64,000 nucleotides of DNA, from contig NC_079878.1 of the NCBI RefSeq assembly GCF_029227915.1, positions 13,020,001 to 13,084,000 on the forward strand, in the 5' to 3' direction. Source of the DNA: Hydractinia symbiolongicarpus. Lineage: Eukaryota > Cnidaria > Hydrozoa > Anthoathecata > Hydractiniidae. Positions 23,037 through 35,324 of this stretch are shown here, piece by piece. How positions within the stretch are numbered: the first letter of the stretch is position 1; every line of letters starts with the position of its first letter. The position numbers were made by a program, and so were the translations under genes. The notes beneath the pieces were generated by a model. That model was not told the DNA's origin. It saw only the letters and a program-made list of their open reading frames with translations, and did no database searches.

Positions 23037-24125
23037 AAATTTTAATTTTTCTTGTCAATGACTGTGTATGAGCGTTGTGTTAGGATTTATTTTGCTTGTA
23101 TGTGAAATTCATTAGCGCAAGCAATTGTATATAAACTGCATAGGTATATATATTTTAGTGAAGTCCTTAACCCTATTTATACTGGAAGGCTTCCACCACA
23201 AACTCTCTTTTCTCATTTTAACATCTAAAATACTTCTCCATTAAGTTTAAAACTATTTTATTTGAAAATTATTTACTTGGAAATGTTTAAAATCCTGTTT
23301 CGTGTCTTGCCATGACAATGGTGTCTCTAAACGAGGTCTGAGAAAAAATAGCTTTGAACTTTTACAATAACCTACATTCTGCATTTTCCAAAATGATAAT
23401 ATTATTAAGGGGTAGTTGCATGGAAACAATGTATCAAACTAAATTCACACACAAACCATTTGCTTCGACTCACAATGGTTAGTAGCAAAGCAGGTGTTCT
23501 TAGAAGCGCAATAACATCAAAATCTTCAAGCTGCGAATGGCAAATGAGATAATTCTCATCATCATTTCAGCAATGGGGGAATTTTCTATATAAAGTTTCA
23601 TAAGCAGAGCTTATAGCTTACCTCCCACTTAAAAACAAGTTTTTTTCATATGAAAGAGCTTAGTATTTTGGACTTAGAAGTTCCACTAATTATGACATCA
23701 TCTCCCATATGCTGAAAAGCAATTGCTTTATCAATGATAATTGTAATGAGTAAAAATTAATATTCATTTCCCTTTATCAACCTAAATGTCTGAAAACATT
23801 AAATACAACACCTCACTTAGATCTAGGAGATGATGTCATGCATAATTGGGGGACCTATAGACTCAAAAAACTTTAGAAACAAAAATTTTTAAAAGAAATA
23901 AAAAATACCTAGACAACTTTTCAACCTCTTTCATATGAAATCAACTTGTTTTCAAATTAGAGGTAAGCTTTAAGTCATTCATTTTATTTGAATGGTGTAA
24001 AAAGCCCAGTATAGATAGATATAGGGTTGAGGTATTAATTTATTCTTTTTATGTTTCTTATGTCTTTTTGCAACAAACAGAAATTAATAAAACATTCCAT
24101 CCCCCCCCCTCCCCAATCCATACTA

Positions 24126-24169
24126 ACTGCTTATCAATACAAGTATCCATACTTGTATTGATAAGCAGT
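24126..24169. repeat. 21-bp perfect palindrome with 2-base centre
   Basis: Bases 24126-24146 (beginning ACTGCTTATC) are the exact reverse complement of 24149-24169, separated only by CC. It lies just after a C-rich tract (24103-24115). Confidence 0.85.
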
Positions 24170-25153
24170 AATACCGACTTGTTTTTGTTTATTTTAAGCT
24201 TGTTGTGAACGCACATCAAACGATAAGCCTTACGTTTCATCTGTTGTGGGATTCAAATATTGTTTAATTTGTGTTTTGGTGTATTTTGTATGTCTATTCT
24301 TAAATCTTTGTGAAACTGTATTTAATATGTGGTTTTTAAGAAGGTGAATTTCCACTTAAAAACAAACTAAAATCAAAAACTATATTTCAGCTTTTTTTGC
24401 AAAAAGAAATAGCCAATCAAATTAAAGTATGAGTGGAAATTCAGCTTTTAAGAGTGAAGTCATTGGTTAACATCTATAAATTGCATTTAGGGTTTTGTCG
24501 GGTTTCAACGTTATTAACTTAAAAATAAAGCAAAGAGCTTTGTTTTAATTACTCAAGGTTATGTATGTATAAATAAATTATTTATAACAATTTGTGTATT
24601 TTAAAGAGTTTTATTAATTACGTATTAGCTGATGTTTCTCGAGTTAACAGTACGGGAGTCAACATGTTTTACAAGTCATGTTTCTTCTGCTTATTTTTTT
24701 CCCTCACACCTACACTAAAAGTTTGTGATACCACTATTTAATGTACTCTAAGAAGTGCCAATAATCTAATCCTTCTGTTCCCTATAAAAATCTTTTTTTT
24801 ACATTAACACGTATATAGTATTAGATAGTATAGTATTAGATAAATTGTCATTGTAAAGCAGAAATATTTTTGCGCATCTTTTTTGTAAAATTGCGTATCT
24901 TTTTGTAAATTAAAATTTTGAATTACTGTTTTTGTTTTGCGCACGAAAAATAAAATAATATTGTAATACTTTTTTTTATCGTTACCCTTAACCCTATTAA
25001 CAACGGAAGCCAGGGTGCTATAAAGCTCCCATGGCTTTTTTGATTACGCTTAACTTTTTTTAGTTATGTGTATTAGTGCTAGTGAGGAGGAGTATGGAGT
25101 TATATATGGGACAATATTCGTGTATGGCTTTTGTGGCGTCGTAAATGCTTTTT

Positions 25154-25221
25154 GTCGCGTCGTATCTTTCTTCGTGGTGTGGTTTTTGTCGCGTCGTATC
25201 TTTTTTTGTGGGGTGGTTTTA
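25154..25221 (+). repeat. 34-base tandem duplication
   Basis: Two adjacent copies of a 34-base unit beginning GTCGCGTCGTATCTTT, differing at a few positions. It makes a short Val/Phe-rich ORF that looks accidental. Confidence 0.7.
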
Positions 25222-27525
25222 CGTTTCGTCGAGTCGAAATTTGTGTTCGTATTTCACTTCGGAGCGAAAATTTTTATGCTTTTTTAACACGAAATTACTA
25301 AATTCGTGTAGCAGTTACAAGAAATCCAAGTCACATGAATAAAGTGCAGTAAAATAAACAAAACCTTTAGTGCTAAAAATAATATTTTATTTTTTTATGC
25401 AATAATTTTTTATGTAATAATTTATGTTTATGTAGCTAGTTAGTTTACTTGATTTTTGATATTTCATCAGAATCCATTAAAACTACAAAGTAGATAATAG
25501 ATTATACAGTGTAGCATGCTAAAAATGTATGGCTAGTTTAATCTATAGCTAAGAATTTATCGTTTATTAAAAGAAAATGACAAAAATAATAGCTAACTCT
25601 ACCCAGTAAGACCAAAGTCTCTGTGTTCGTAAGGAAATAATCCAGGTGCCAGGTATAGTGACGCATTAATATTCTAAAAGGCTGATCCTTTTATCTTTAT
25701 CATTAAGTTTTCGACAGTATTACTATACTATCCAAAAATACGTCGTGTGGATTAGCACATGCGTCACCGACACAAGAAATGACGTCAAAGAATCTTTTTG
25801 CACTAAGCAAAATATGGAGGGGGTAACGGTTGTTGATATTGAAAAAACATTTTTTTAAAATATGTATACGTATATTTATATATGGATTTTTATTTTGCTT
25901 GCTTTGAAATTTGATAATTGTCCACAAGGAGATTTGCGTGTTAGAGGGATTGTTGTTATTCGTGGATAAAAAACACTGCAAAGGGCATTACTCAGTAACT
26001 TCTGTGTTTTGCTAACTCATATGTCGAATTTGAGGCGTTTAGGTTTCACAACTAAAATTAGAAGCAGTTGTACCTCTTAAATAGTTGCATCGATAGATCT
26101 TCAAAGGAGTTGCCAAATGCGCAAAAAATGAAACGTGTAACAACAAGGGCCAACCTCGTACACAGGGCTTTCTTGATTTTCTGATATTGGGTCAGCTGAA
26201 TCTGAACGTATTCGTAAAGATGTTCAATTTAAAGAAAATTATAAATGCTTCGTGATCAATTTAACCCTTCTTGATTTAACTCACTAAGACATATTTAAAG
26301 AAAGCTTGTCCCCAGGGTCTACTGGCCTCTGAGCCGTTATTAAGGAGTGGCTTTTTCACCGTTATAAAATTCATTAAAAATGCAAAATTCCGTGGGAACT
26401 AGGTTGAATTAAAGAAAGTATCATTGTAGAGAATTTCTCTATTTTAACACGATCTGTGTACCATGCCATTATGTATCAAACTCAGAAAAGAAACAGGATA
26501 ATTTTTTTCCTCTCCATGTCACTGTTGAAATCCATAAATTAAAAATGCGCATCTCTGGATTCGCTAAATAACAGCCGAGCGGTTTGTAGTTTTGCAATAT
26601 TATAAGCCCAACTTTATCGCGGACCTTTAATATGGTTAAAATTTAAGCAGGTTTTACTTCCAGAAATAATACACGACACGTTGGTCCCCCTAATTTTTGC
26701 TAGTAATAATTTTTTGCGAATCGTTCAAAGTTCACGGTTTTCTTAAGATTTCAGTGTGTTCCAAATCAAAAACAAAACAAAAAAACTTAGCGATAAATAT
26801 CTGTTTACTTGTTTTTCAAAAAATTTAAAATGTTACAAAATAAATCGAATATGTTTTATGCTTCTCGTAAGCTCAATTTCTTTTAAAAATTTCCTTTCTA
26901 TTGGAGTAAACCAGATTACCTTGCTGAAATTGTAGTAAAACTTAACCTATGTAGATCAGTCTTACCGCGATGTTTATCATTGATAGAGGAGCAAAAGTTG
27001 CAGTCAAAATTTGTGGAAAGCATTACAGAAAATGCCTTCTCTTCTCTGAACTAGAAAAAAAGAACTACCGGTACATATCTTTCGATAAAAAACTAACATA
27101 AAAATCTAAATCAGAGATTAACGCAGTGTAGCATAAAAACACTGGTCAGAAGAAGAAAACGGCGGAGGTAAAATGGAAAGACATCCGTGATGTGTTGCAA
27201 ACTCTCATCAAAACTCTCATTCGAGAAAAGAAAAAAACGTAACTGTTTAACTATACAAAGATGAAGAAAAAAGGATATTGTCACTAAATTAATTTATATT
27301 TTTGTTTTTAACCGCAGTTTGTCACAAGGGTAAAGAATTCCAAGAGATTTCGTTGTTTTTTTTATTGTTTTTTTTTCGCGAGTATTAATTCTCGTAGTTT
27401 ACATAAAATCAAAACTTTTGCGATACAAATTTTCGTGATTTTGCGCAAAAACTGCGAAAAAGCGCGATAATTAGTACCATTAAGGTACGTCAAATGCCAA
27501 GGAAAACTATTAATAACTGAGCTGA

Positions 27526-27881
27526 AATTTCATTAATGACTGAGATATTATGTGCAGTGTTCTTGTGAGAAATTTCATTAATGACTGAGCTATTATGTGC
27601 AGTGTTCTTGTGATAAATTTCATTAATGGCTGAGCTATAATGTGGAGTGTTCTTGTGAGAAACTTCATTAATGACTGAGATATTATGTGCAGTGTTCTTG
27701 TGAGAAATTTCATTAATGGCTGAGCTATTATGTGCAGTGTTCTTGTGAGAAATTTCATTAATGACTGAGCTATTATGTGCAGTGTTCTTGTGAGAAATTT
27801 CATTAATGGCTGAGCTATAATGTGCAGTGTTCTTGTGAGAAATTTCATTAATGACGGAGCTGCTATGTACAGTGTTCTTGC
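27526..27881. repeat. 45-base minisatellite, about 8 copies
   Basis: Units start at 27526, 27571, 27616, 27661, 27706, 27751, 27796 and 27841, each beginning AATTTCATTAATGACTGAG or a close variant. Copies differ at one to four positions. As the unit is divisible by 3, the minus strand reads as an open frame of 15-residue repeats (MKFLTRTLHIIAQ-S/P-L). There is no signal for a real gene around it. Confidence 0.92.
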
Positions 27882-28214
27882 TTACCTTAATTCATGAAAT
27901 TTTCGCGCTAGTGTAAATTGTAGCGTTTTATTTTTTGCGCACTTAGAACGCACATTTAATTTTCGCGCTCCTTTTAACCATTTTGCATGGCTGATTGGCG
28001 TTCAAGCTTGGATTTTCGCCAACCAGCATCGATAATATTGTGATCATTATGATCTTTAATTAAACAATTCAGTTTCTGTGGAAAAAAAACTGTTGTCGCT
28101 TACAAGAAACATTTACCCGTTGTCGTTTCTGACCCTTACCCCCTGTTTCCACTGAACTTTGCACATGTAGCTTTTTTATAAAAAATCTACAAAGATTATT
28201 TTTAAGGTGATTCT

Positions 28215-28299
28215 CAACTTCGTCCCCAGGGTTCTTTTTCTCTTTCTGACAATCTTGCACGGCGAGAGAAGTAAAAAAAGAGCCCTGGGGATGAAGTTG
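28215..28299. mobile_element. Small TIR element (CCCCAGGG family), complete copy
   Basis: 85 bases with terminal inverted repeats: left CAACTTCGTCCCCAGGGTTC, right the reverse complement of CAACTTCATCCCCAGGGCTC. Partial relatives lie at 29729, 29846, 33404 and 33612, showing a dispersed MITE-like family. It has no coding capacity. Confidence 0.6.
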
Positions 28300-28572
28300 G
28301 TTGATTTTAACTCCTTCTGCGAGGTGAGCTAATTGATTAGTGAAGAAACAAAAATTATTTTTAAAATATTTTCGAGTACTGGGATTGTGACGTATTTAAA
28401 ATTGAGGTTTTAAAAATATATCAACACGCGTGGATGTTTTGTTCGTGAAAAATTAAAATTAATCAGGCCAAACAAAAAAGTGTCAAACGTTTTGGATATG
28501 TTCCTAAATTGACGTCATTTAAGACGTCATAGACATCAGGCTTTTTTTGCGGTGCTTACAGTGCGGTTAACT

Positions 28573-28709
28573 TCTATATAAATAATACCAGTATTTTGTC
28601 TGTCTCTACGCAAAATGGTACCACAATATCGAAATATGTGGCAAGCGATTATCTGAGAACCGAAATGCATACAAAAGGTGTATGAATTTTTCAACGGAAT
28701 AACGACCAG
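28573..28709 (+). mobile_element. Helitron-like non-autonomous copy, diverged
   Basis: Begins TCTATATAAATAATACCAG, includes TTGTCTGTCTCTACGC, and ends with a degenerate TTTTTCAACGG...ACGACCAG before T. This matches the ends of the intact units at 37784-38677 but with CCAG in place of CTAG. Confidence 0.5.
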
Positions 28710-29135
28710 TTATTTGTAATACATTACTGCTTATTGTAACATTGTTGCAGCGTCAGCGTAACGAACTCGCTCGTTCTCAGTCCTTTGAATCAAATGAATA
28801 GGCCCCAAGGAGTATAATTTGTTTGATATTTGTTATTTAGGAGGAGGTGGCGAAACCTCATCCTGCTTTGACTACTATTGCCCCGTTTGTTGATTAGCAA
28901 ACGAAAAATTAAAGTAATGAAAAAGAAGATATTTGATATTTAGAAACAAAAGCCATATCCTGCTTCTGCTACGCTCAAGTCGAGACAGTTTGGATACTGT
29001 GGTAAATATGCTAACAAAAGAAACAAGATTACGTCATCAAAACACCAGGATATGTTTACTTAACAGTGAACTTAACTTTCGTGTTTACATAAATTCTCTA
29101 TAAAATGAAGCGCTTGAAGACCTGTTGGTTAGCAA

Positions 29136-32100
29136 ATGAAAAGTGACAAAAAAGAAGATAGAACAAACAAGATGATAAAATCCATTTTGTTTTGTCTGCA
29201 GCTAACACAATATGTTACAGCGAATAAGGAGAAAAACTTTGTGCGTGGTCCTAACCATCTAAAATCAGCTTGGCCACAAGACGAGATCGTTTTTGGTTTA
29301 AACCTGCCATGGGTGTTCGGTGAAGAGAAAATTGGCAAGATCGGAAAAAGTGGCTTTAATTACCCTCAATATTTTGCATCAGCAGCTGATGTAGCCGTTG
29401 AAGATATAAACAACAATAGGCGGTTGCTACCCAAAAACAAATTGAAATATCTTTGGAGGGAAAGAATTACGGATACTCAATGTGATGAAATGCAGGCTAT
29501 CAGAGGACAAATTGAACAAATCAGGATGGGGGTACATGCTTTTATTGGTTTTGTGTGTAATTTTGAATCGGTGACAAAGAATGCTGCTGCAATCAACCTC
29601 CCGATGATATCAATGGTGAGTACAAAAAAAGCTCTTTCGTCCTTCATATATGCGCGCATAGTTTTAATGTTTATGTAACATTTATTCGCCTTATGACAAG
29701 ACAAATTTTAACTGCACAGTATTTATAGCAACCTAGTCCCCAGGATTATTTGCTTTTGAAAGGTGTTGCGCAGTCGCAGTAAAAGGTGCTTGTATTTAGA
29801 ATTAACGTTTAAAGTATGACAACTTGTCCACGTGACACAAACAGTCAACCTCGTCCCCGGGACATCCTTCTTTTCTGACATCGGTACGATTAAATATGGA
29901 GAACGAGATTGATAAAAGTCAGCATCAGGCTTAAGAAAAAAATATGAAATATTTTCCTTTTTTTTCTTCGTTCTTTTTATTTATGGGATATTTTCAGACT
30001 TGCATTAAAATCATGACTTCACAACATCAATTTTTTTTCATGTTACACCTAAACTCCTCTTATATCATCTTAGTATTGCTAATTTATTTCAAATGTCGCA
30101 CACTGCGTTTGTTCTAAATTTTATAAATAAATCCTTCAAAAATTATTCAAAAAAAAAACATTTAAAAAATACAGTACAAAGATGTACCCAAAATTGCATT
30201 AGACAATACCTAAATGTTCTCAATTGACTTTCCCTCCCGTTGTAAAGCTTCGGCTTCCCCCATGTTTATATCCTATTTTTAAAAACCTAACAGTAGCAGG
30301 GGAATAGGGAATAGGGAAAGATGCAATGTTTCTGTTAGTGTAGGAATGACCAGAGAAACCACTCGACTTAGCTGGTAATAATAATTATGAACTTTAGTTC
30401 AACCCCGTTCTCGAAGCTCTTTTAAAACAATTTTGCTCTGCAATTTTTTTGTTTTTTTGTAGGATTACAATGCTATGACAAAGGAAGAGTCGGCAACACT
30501 TGCAACCGTCTCGCCATTGGGCACAGGCGTGGTCTCGATGATAATATCGCTGTTACGAAAGTTTCATTGGAAAAAAATCGCAGTGGTTTATGAAGAAAAT
30601 AAAATATGGGAACCAGTTTATAAGACTTTAAAAAGACAAATTTCTGATTCTGATGAATTTAAAATCACACTAAAAACTAAGTATGACATTCGGGACACAT
30701 ACAGATATAAAGACGAGAATCTTGATCACATCTTTATGCCATTTCTAAAAGAACTTCCGTCAAAGGCAAGAGGTAACTTTTCATCTTTTATTTTTATTTC
30801 TCCCTATTTTATATATTTCATGTTATTTTTAATAAAATACCTTGTCGAGAAAGAAAGTCGGCGAAAAAAGCTCGATAAAAAATATTTGTTACTTAAACAA
30901 AATTTGTTATTTTGCAGAATAAATTTTCTCTGTCGACTAATTTTTGTTGAGTTTATAAACCTTAAAAAGCTTAAGCGGTTTAAAAAAAAATGAATAAAAA
31001 TGGTTGGTCGTTGAATCTATGAGGAAAATTTAGCATTTTTGTTCCGAGAGCTTTTTTAGATAAATCTCGAAAGTAGGTTCACCTCAAAGCTCTGGAGACG
31101 AGAATAAAATTTAGTCATTTTCGCCTTCAATTACTACCAGCACTGTATTTTATATTTAGTTGTACTGTTGCTGTGCGAGAAAGGTTACCTTCGCCAGTTT
31201 ATGCTTCACGTTGCAAAACAAGGATTGGACAACGGAGATTACGTCTATATTGCGATTCATCCGTTCGTGTCGAGTCCTTCGCTTCTAAGAAATGTAAAGA
31301 TATCCAAACTTGTTTGGTCCCTTCCATGGAGAGGAACATCACAAAATGGTGGACCATCTGAAAAGTTGTTGTTAGCTCAGGCGTACCAATCTCTTTTCGT
31401 GATCCAACCGCAGGTAAGCATTTTCTCATGTACTTATATTTTAAATTTTTTGTGTTCTATAAAGTTGAAGATTAAGGTTAAAAAAATTGGCATAAGAACA
31501 ACCTGGGGCCCAGTATAAACATAAGAAGTCCTAGGTACAAGCTGGTAAAAACGAGATGATCAGTCAAAACAAATATTGTGTATACTTTGGTAAACCTAGG
31601 TAAGTCATAGCGGAAGTAACAAAACATGGCAGCCTAAAGTGGAATCTACTCTAAGATCTACACAGTAAGATATATAACGGGTAGCTAGCTATATGACGGG
31701 TAGCTATGAGTCGTTATGTACATATGGCAACCTGTATTTACGCATGGTTTAAATCGTCAGAGAAAGCCTTGTCATTTTATAAAAAATATATTCCCTAAGA
31801 AGTGGACGCGGAAAAAAGAGTGCTATATTCATTATAAATTTTATAAGGTTTACGCGAAAATGTTTTTTCTATTTGCTAGATTCATTGGTTGACGAAAGAA
31901 CAAGAAAAGAAATACAACAGATTTAAACAACAAGTGAAAGATAGAATGTCAAAACCACCATTTCAAAATAACCTCTATTTGGGGCTCAGCAAAAGAGTAA
32001 AAGTATACTAACAAATATTTTGATATTCATAATAATAAAATAAACGTCTACATTATTCGGTATATTCTAAGTACTGTTTTTTTAGCCACCAGTGCAAGCG

Positions 32101-33244
32101 GAGAGATTATACAATGCAATAATGATGTACGCACTTGCTATGAACAAAACAATAGAAAATTATGACAGCATTACAAATGGAACTGCAATCATTGAAAATA
32201 TGAAAGGGATGAAATTTACAGGTGAAACACTCATTATCAACCCAGTGCGTATTCGCGTTGTACAGAGATTCTTAAAAAGGCATGGAGGAGCCCAGGGGAC
32301 AAAGTTGTATTTTAAAATAAAAAAAATTGAATTTGTACAGCTCAAGATCTCGTGATGTGTAAAAAATGCGATTAGTTGTTCTGGCGAACCACTTTTGTTC
32401 TCGGAGGTTTTTGTCTATTATATCAAAAAAAAAAATTCTTGAAACAAAGGTGCTTGCAGAGTTAAAGTTCAACTTTAACTCCATTCACAGGACTTTTATT
32501 CACGGAAAAGGAATGAAATGATTTGGGGACAACTTTTGTATCAAGGTTTCTCCTTTCTCTGTTCCTAAAAATAACCATTTTAAGGTAAACATGGAATTTT
32601 TAAAACATAAGAGACAATTTGTTTTATAATCTTTTAAAACTTTAGTGTTATTACAAATATTTTTTTTTGTAAGGTATCGATGGATCTCCACTTTTTGTTA
32701 ATCCGGATGGAGAGCTCCAACCACCTTATAATGTACTGCAGTTCCAGTTCAAAAAGAAGAGTATGAAAAATCTTGCCGAAAAGAAAAATATCAACAGTAC
32801 GTAGTATACTAAATTTTACTTTGTAAAAAGAGAGAGACGGTACATCCTTTCTATGTCATATTTGGGTCATTTCCCCAACGTACATTTATTACTTGGCAAA
32901 AGTCTTATTTTGTTATGACGATTAAGGTGGGCAATAAAATCATTGAATTTTGGTGTTTTTTAGTTTTTTTGGATGACCATTAATGCCACTATTCTAGAAT
33001 TTTCCTGTATATATTTAGGCATTTCATCCTACCAAAAAAAATTCCTTATTTTAACTTCACACATTTTTTAGATTTCTCTTTTTCACCAACGCCAATTTAT
33101 AAGATGACACCCATTTGTCATGGAGTTTCTTGCTCAAGTGTAACATACAAGATGGAAAGTATCAAGGGCGCTCGTGAAAGATGGCAGTTAGGATCCTTAC
33201 CACTCGATACACCTAAATGTGGATTTTTTAATAAAAAATGCTAG
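29136..33244 (+). CDS. Secreted receptor-guanylyl-cyclase-type ligand-binding ectodomain
   Basis: Seven phase-consistent exons (29136-29615, 30463-30772, 31160-31413, 31880-31996, 32086-32221, 32674-32796, 33072-33244) encode about 530 residues resembling the ANF-receptor extracellular domain of natriuretic-peptide-type guanylyl cyclases. Seen: signal peptide, better from Met13 (29172; MIKSILFCLQLTQYVTA); GKIGKSG...AADVAVEDINN; a mid-lobe FIGFVCNFESVTKNAAAINL; SATLATVSPLGTG and FHWKKIAVVYE; VVLLLCEKGYL; AERLYNAIMMYALAMN; FTGIDGSPLFVNPDGE; and C-terminal SLPLDTPKCGFF. The last motif is the juxtamembrane PKCGF block of receptor cyclases, but a TAG stop follows five codons later. No transmembrane, kinase-homology or cyclase exon follows before the opposite-strand gene at 35325, and an AATAAA lies 85 bases after the stop. 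It is therefore predicted as a soluble ligand-binding protein. A tandem-duplicate origin from a full receptor is likely but not visible here. Confidence 0.85.
29729..29747 (+). repeat. Single end of CCCCAGGG-type TIR element
   Basis: CAACCTAGTCCCCAGGATT in intron 1 of the ectodomain gene matches the terminal repeat of the element at 28215. No opposite end was found. Confidence 0.4.
29846..29911 (+). mobile_element. Short CCCCAGGG-family TIR element, diverged
   Basis: Left end CAACCTCGTCCCCGGGAC, right end approximating its reverse complement (GAACGAGATTG). Lies in intron 1 of the ectodomain gene. Confidence 0.4.
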
Positions 33245-33328
33245 GATATGTAGACATGTTTGACCTTCTTTCGACACTCGCACACAAGGTTAAAACTGCA
33301 GACGCAAAATCGTCTTGAGCCCCACTGC

Positions 33329-33334
33329 AATAAA
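33329..33334 (+). terminator. Poly(A) signal of the ectodomain gene
   Basis: AATAAA 85 bases after the TAG stop at 33242-33244 supports the end of transcription here and a truncated, soluble product. Confidence 0.55.
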
Positions 33335-33403
33335 AGATTACAGCAGCTATCATACTGATTGCCTGTATTTTCGTTATATTCGGTATACATTCTTCTAAAA
33401 CGT

Positions 33404-33490
33404 CAACGTTGATCCCAGGGCTTGCAGCGTCTTTTGATATGAGACGCTGTTTAAAGATAAAAAAATGAGATAAGCCCTAGGGGACGTGAT
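33404..33490. mobile_element. CCCCAGGG-family TIR element with internal hairpin
   Basis: Left end CAACGTTGATCCCAGGGCTT, right end CCCTAGGGGACGTGATT, with an inner hairpin CAGCGTC...GACGCTG (33425-33449). No coding capacity. Confidence 0.45.
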
Positions 33491-33611
33491 TAAAATATTG
33501 AAATCATGAAACCAACGCCAATGTCCACCAATTTAACACAAGAAAATCAAAATTATTACATCCTCTTCTCTGAGACTTTTCGTTGTCTGAGATTGTCGGA
33601 AAGAGAAAAAA

Positions 33612-33629
33612 GACCCTGGTGACGAGGTT
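33612..33629 (-). repeat. Single end of CCCCAGGG-type TIR element
   Basis: GACCCTGGTGACGAGGTTC, the reverse complement of the family terminus. The partner end is not visible. Confidence 0.4.
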
Positions 33630-35324
33630 CAGGAAACCTTGAAGTTTCGATTTCTATTATTATTTGATTTTATTCGTTATTATCATATGTTTGGATATTT
33701 TCTAGAATTTTGATTAGCTAATCTACACGAAATATATGCTATATTTTCAATTTCTACACCGAGAAACGAGTGCTACGAGAGCAAGGCCTTTGTTTTCTGG
33801 AAAAACGAAAATTTGTCCGAAAAAAATTTTCAAATTTTTTTTCCTCAAGTGAAAAATAATTTTTATGAAACTAACACTAATATTAACAGTATAATTATTC
33901 TTTAATTTCGCATATTGCCTTGCAATAACTTATATACAATGTATATAAGTTCTTGTATATCATATATACAATGTATATATGGTATACCATGTATACAATG
34001 GTTTATGTTCGGTTTATATGATAAACTAGTTATATCGCCCTTTTTCTTGAAAAATATCGTCATAATATCGTCATAATATTTTTCATTATTTTCAGGCAAC
34101 GGAATATAACATAAATGATTACAAATTTTATTATAGTCATTTCGATTTGTAAAATCCAGTACAATATCTAATAATAAAAATAAAAGTCAGAAATAAATAT
34201 AATATATAATATACGAATATGTTCAATTTAAAGTCTCTTCTTTTTATGAAGAAAAAAACATAGAATACAAACGATCAGGAAAATGACAGAAAAACTTCAC
34301 ACATGACAAAGTTACGTTTTGGGAAGAAAATAGTTGTCTGTCAACCATAGTTTAAAGTATTACTTACAAAACCAAGTACTTTTATCGCATGTTCGCAAAA
34401 TCATCAGTTTTTCTGAATTTTACTTCAAAACAAAAAGATTGAATATTCTTTACATGCTTTTTTACTTTATATTTACTTTGCATTTCAAGACTTCTTTAAG
34501 TGCAGAAACTTTTCGAACATAAACTTCTCGAATAGGAAAATTCGCAAAAGTCTCCTTTACGAATTGATGTTCTTGGAAGGATTGAAGCAAATCCTTTTAT
34601 TACAAAAACATACAATTAAAACTGAAAAAAACATTTCCTAACTCTTGTGTATTTGTTGAAAAAATTGTTTAGGGAAATTTGTCGCTTAAAATAAAAAGAA
34701 TGGAAATTTTTTTATAAGGTAACTTTGACAGGCACGCAATTTCTCAACGTATATATTATATCCACATAAATAAATAAAAAATAAAAAATAAATAAAAAAC
34801 TACAAAATACGAATCTCTTTTAACCCTATACATTCTATTTTACTCAGATACAAAAAAAATATGAATAAAAAAAACCAAAAAAACATAACATGTTTTAACA
34901 TATTTCTTATTTCCATTTCATTGCCCACGTTTTTCCTGCATAGAGTGTCTGCCAATTTCAAGTTTTAAGGGTTTTCCCCATGATTTTCAAGACCTTTATT
35001 TAAAACTGACTTCTCTCTTAAAAACAAGTTAAGCATGCATTGGATACACGTAATAATTTTATCAAAGTACGTGGGATATGTTTTCAGCTATTTATTAATA
35101 GTTTGAATGTGCATATTTATTAATTCGCATAATTATTAAACTTTTAGTCCTAAGAGAACATTTAAATTCCTTTCATACAAAACCAACTTTAGCAAGATTT
35201 GAAATTTTCTGCTATACTTCAAGGTCTGCCAGCACACAGACAAAGAAAATACAAGGGTGCTATAAGACGTAAAAAGACACGAAAGTTTAAAAAACAAAAC
35301 ATAGAAACAGAAATTGTTGTGTAT

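Larger units (their letters stand above)
23037..29135. other. Gene-free, repeat-bearing region
   Basis: About 6.1 kb without a recognisable exon. It contains a perfect palindrome (24126-24169), a 34-base tandem duplication (25154-25221), a 45-base minisatellite (27526-27881), a small TIR element (28215-28299) and a Helitron-like fragment (28573-28709). The stretch 27360-27480 belongs to a dispersed repeat rich in TTTCGCG-like motifs. Confidence 0.6.
33245..35324. other. Convergent intergenic region
   Basis: About 2.1 kb between the 3' ends of two convergent genes. It holds a poly(A) signal, two CCCCAGGG-family fragments, a TATACAATGTATATA-rich palindromic patch at about 33930-34000 and A-rich low complexity near 34760-34880. 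No coding exon recognised, in particular no membrane, kinase or cyclase exon for the ectodomain gene. Confidence 0.65.

Noticed and set aside
27526-27881. Regular repeats suggesting a CRISPR-like array
   Set aside because: Repeats are directly adjacent with no unique spacers; it is a minisatellite in eukaryotic DNA.
33245-35324. Membrane and cyclase exons continuing the ectodomain gene
   Set aside because: No hydrophobic segment or kinase/cyclase motif with splice sites is present before the convergent gene.
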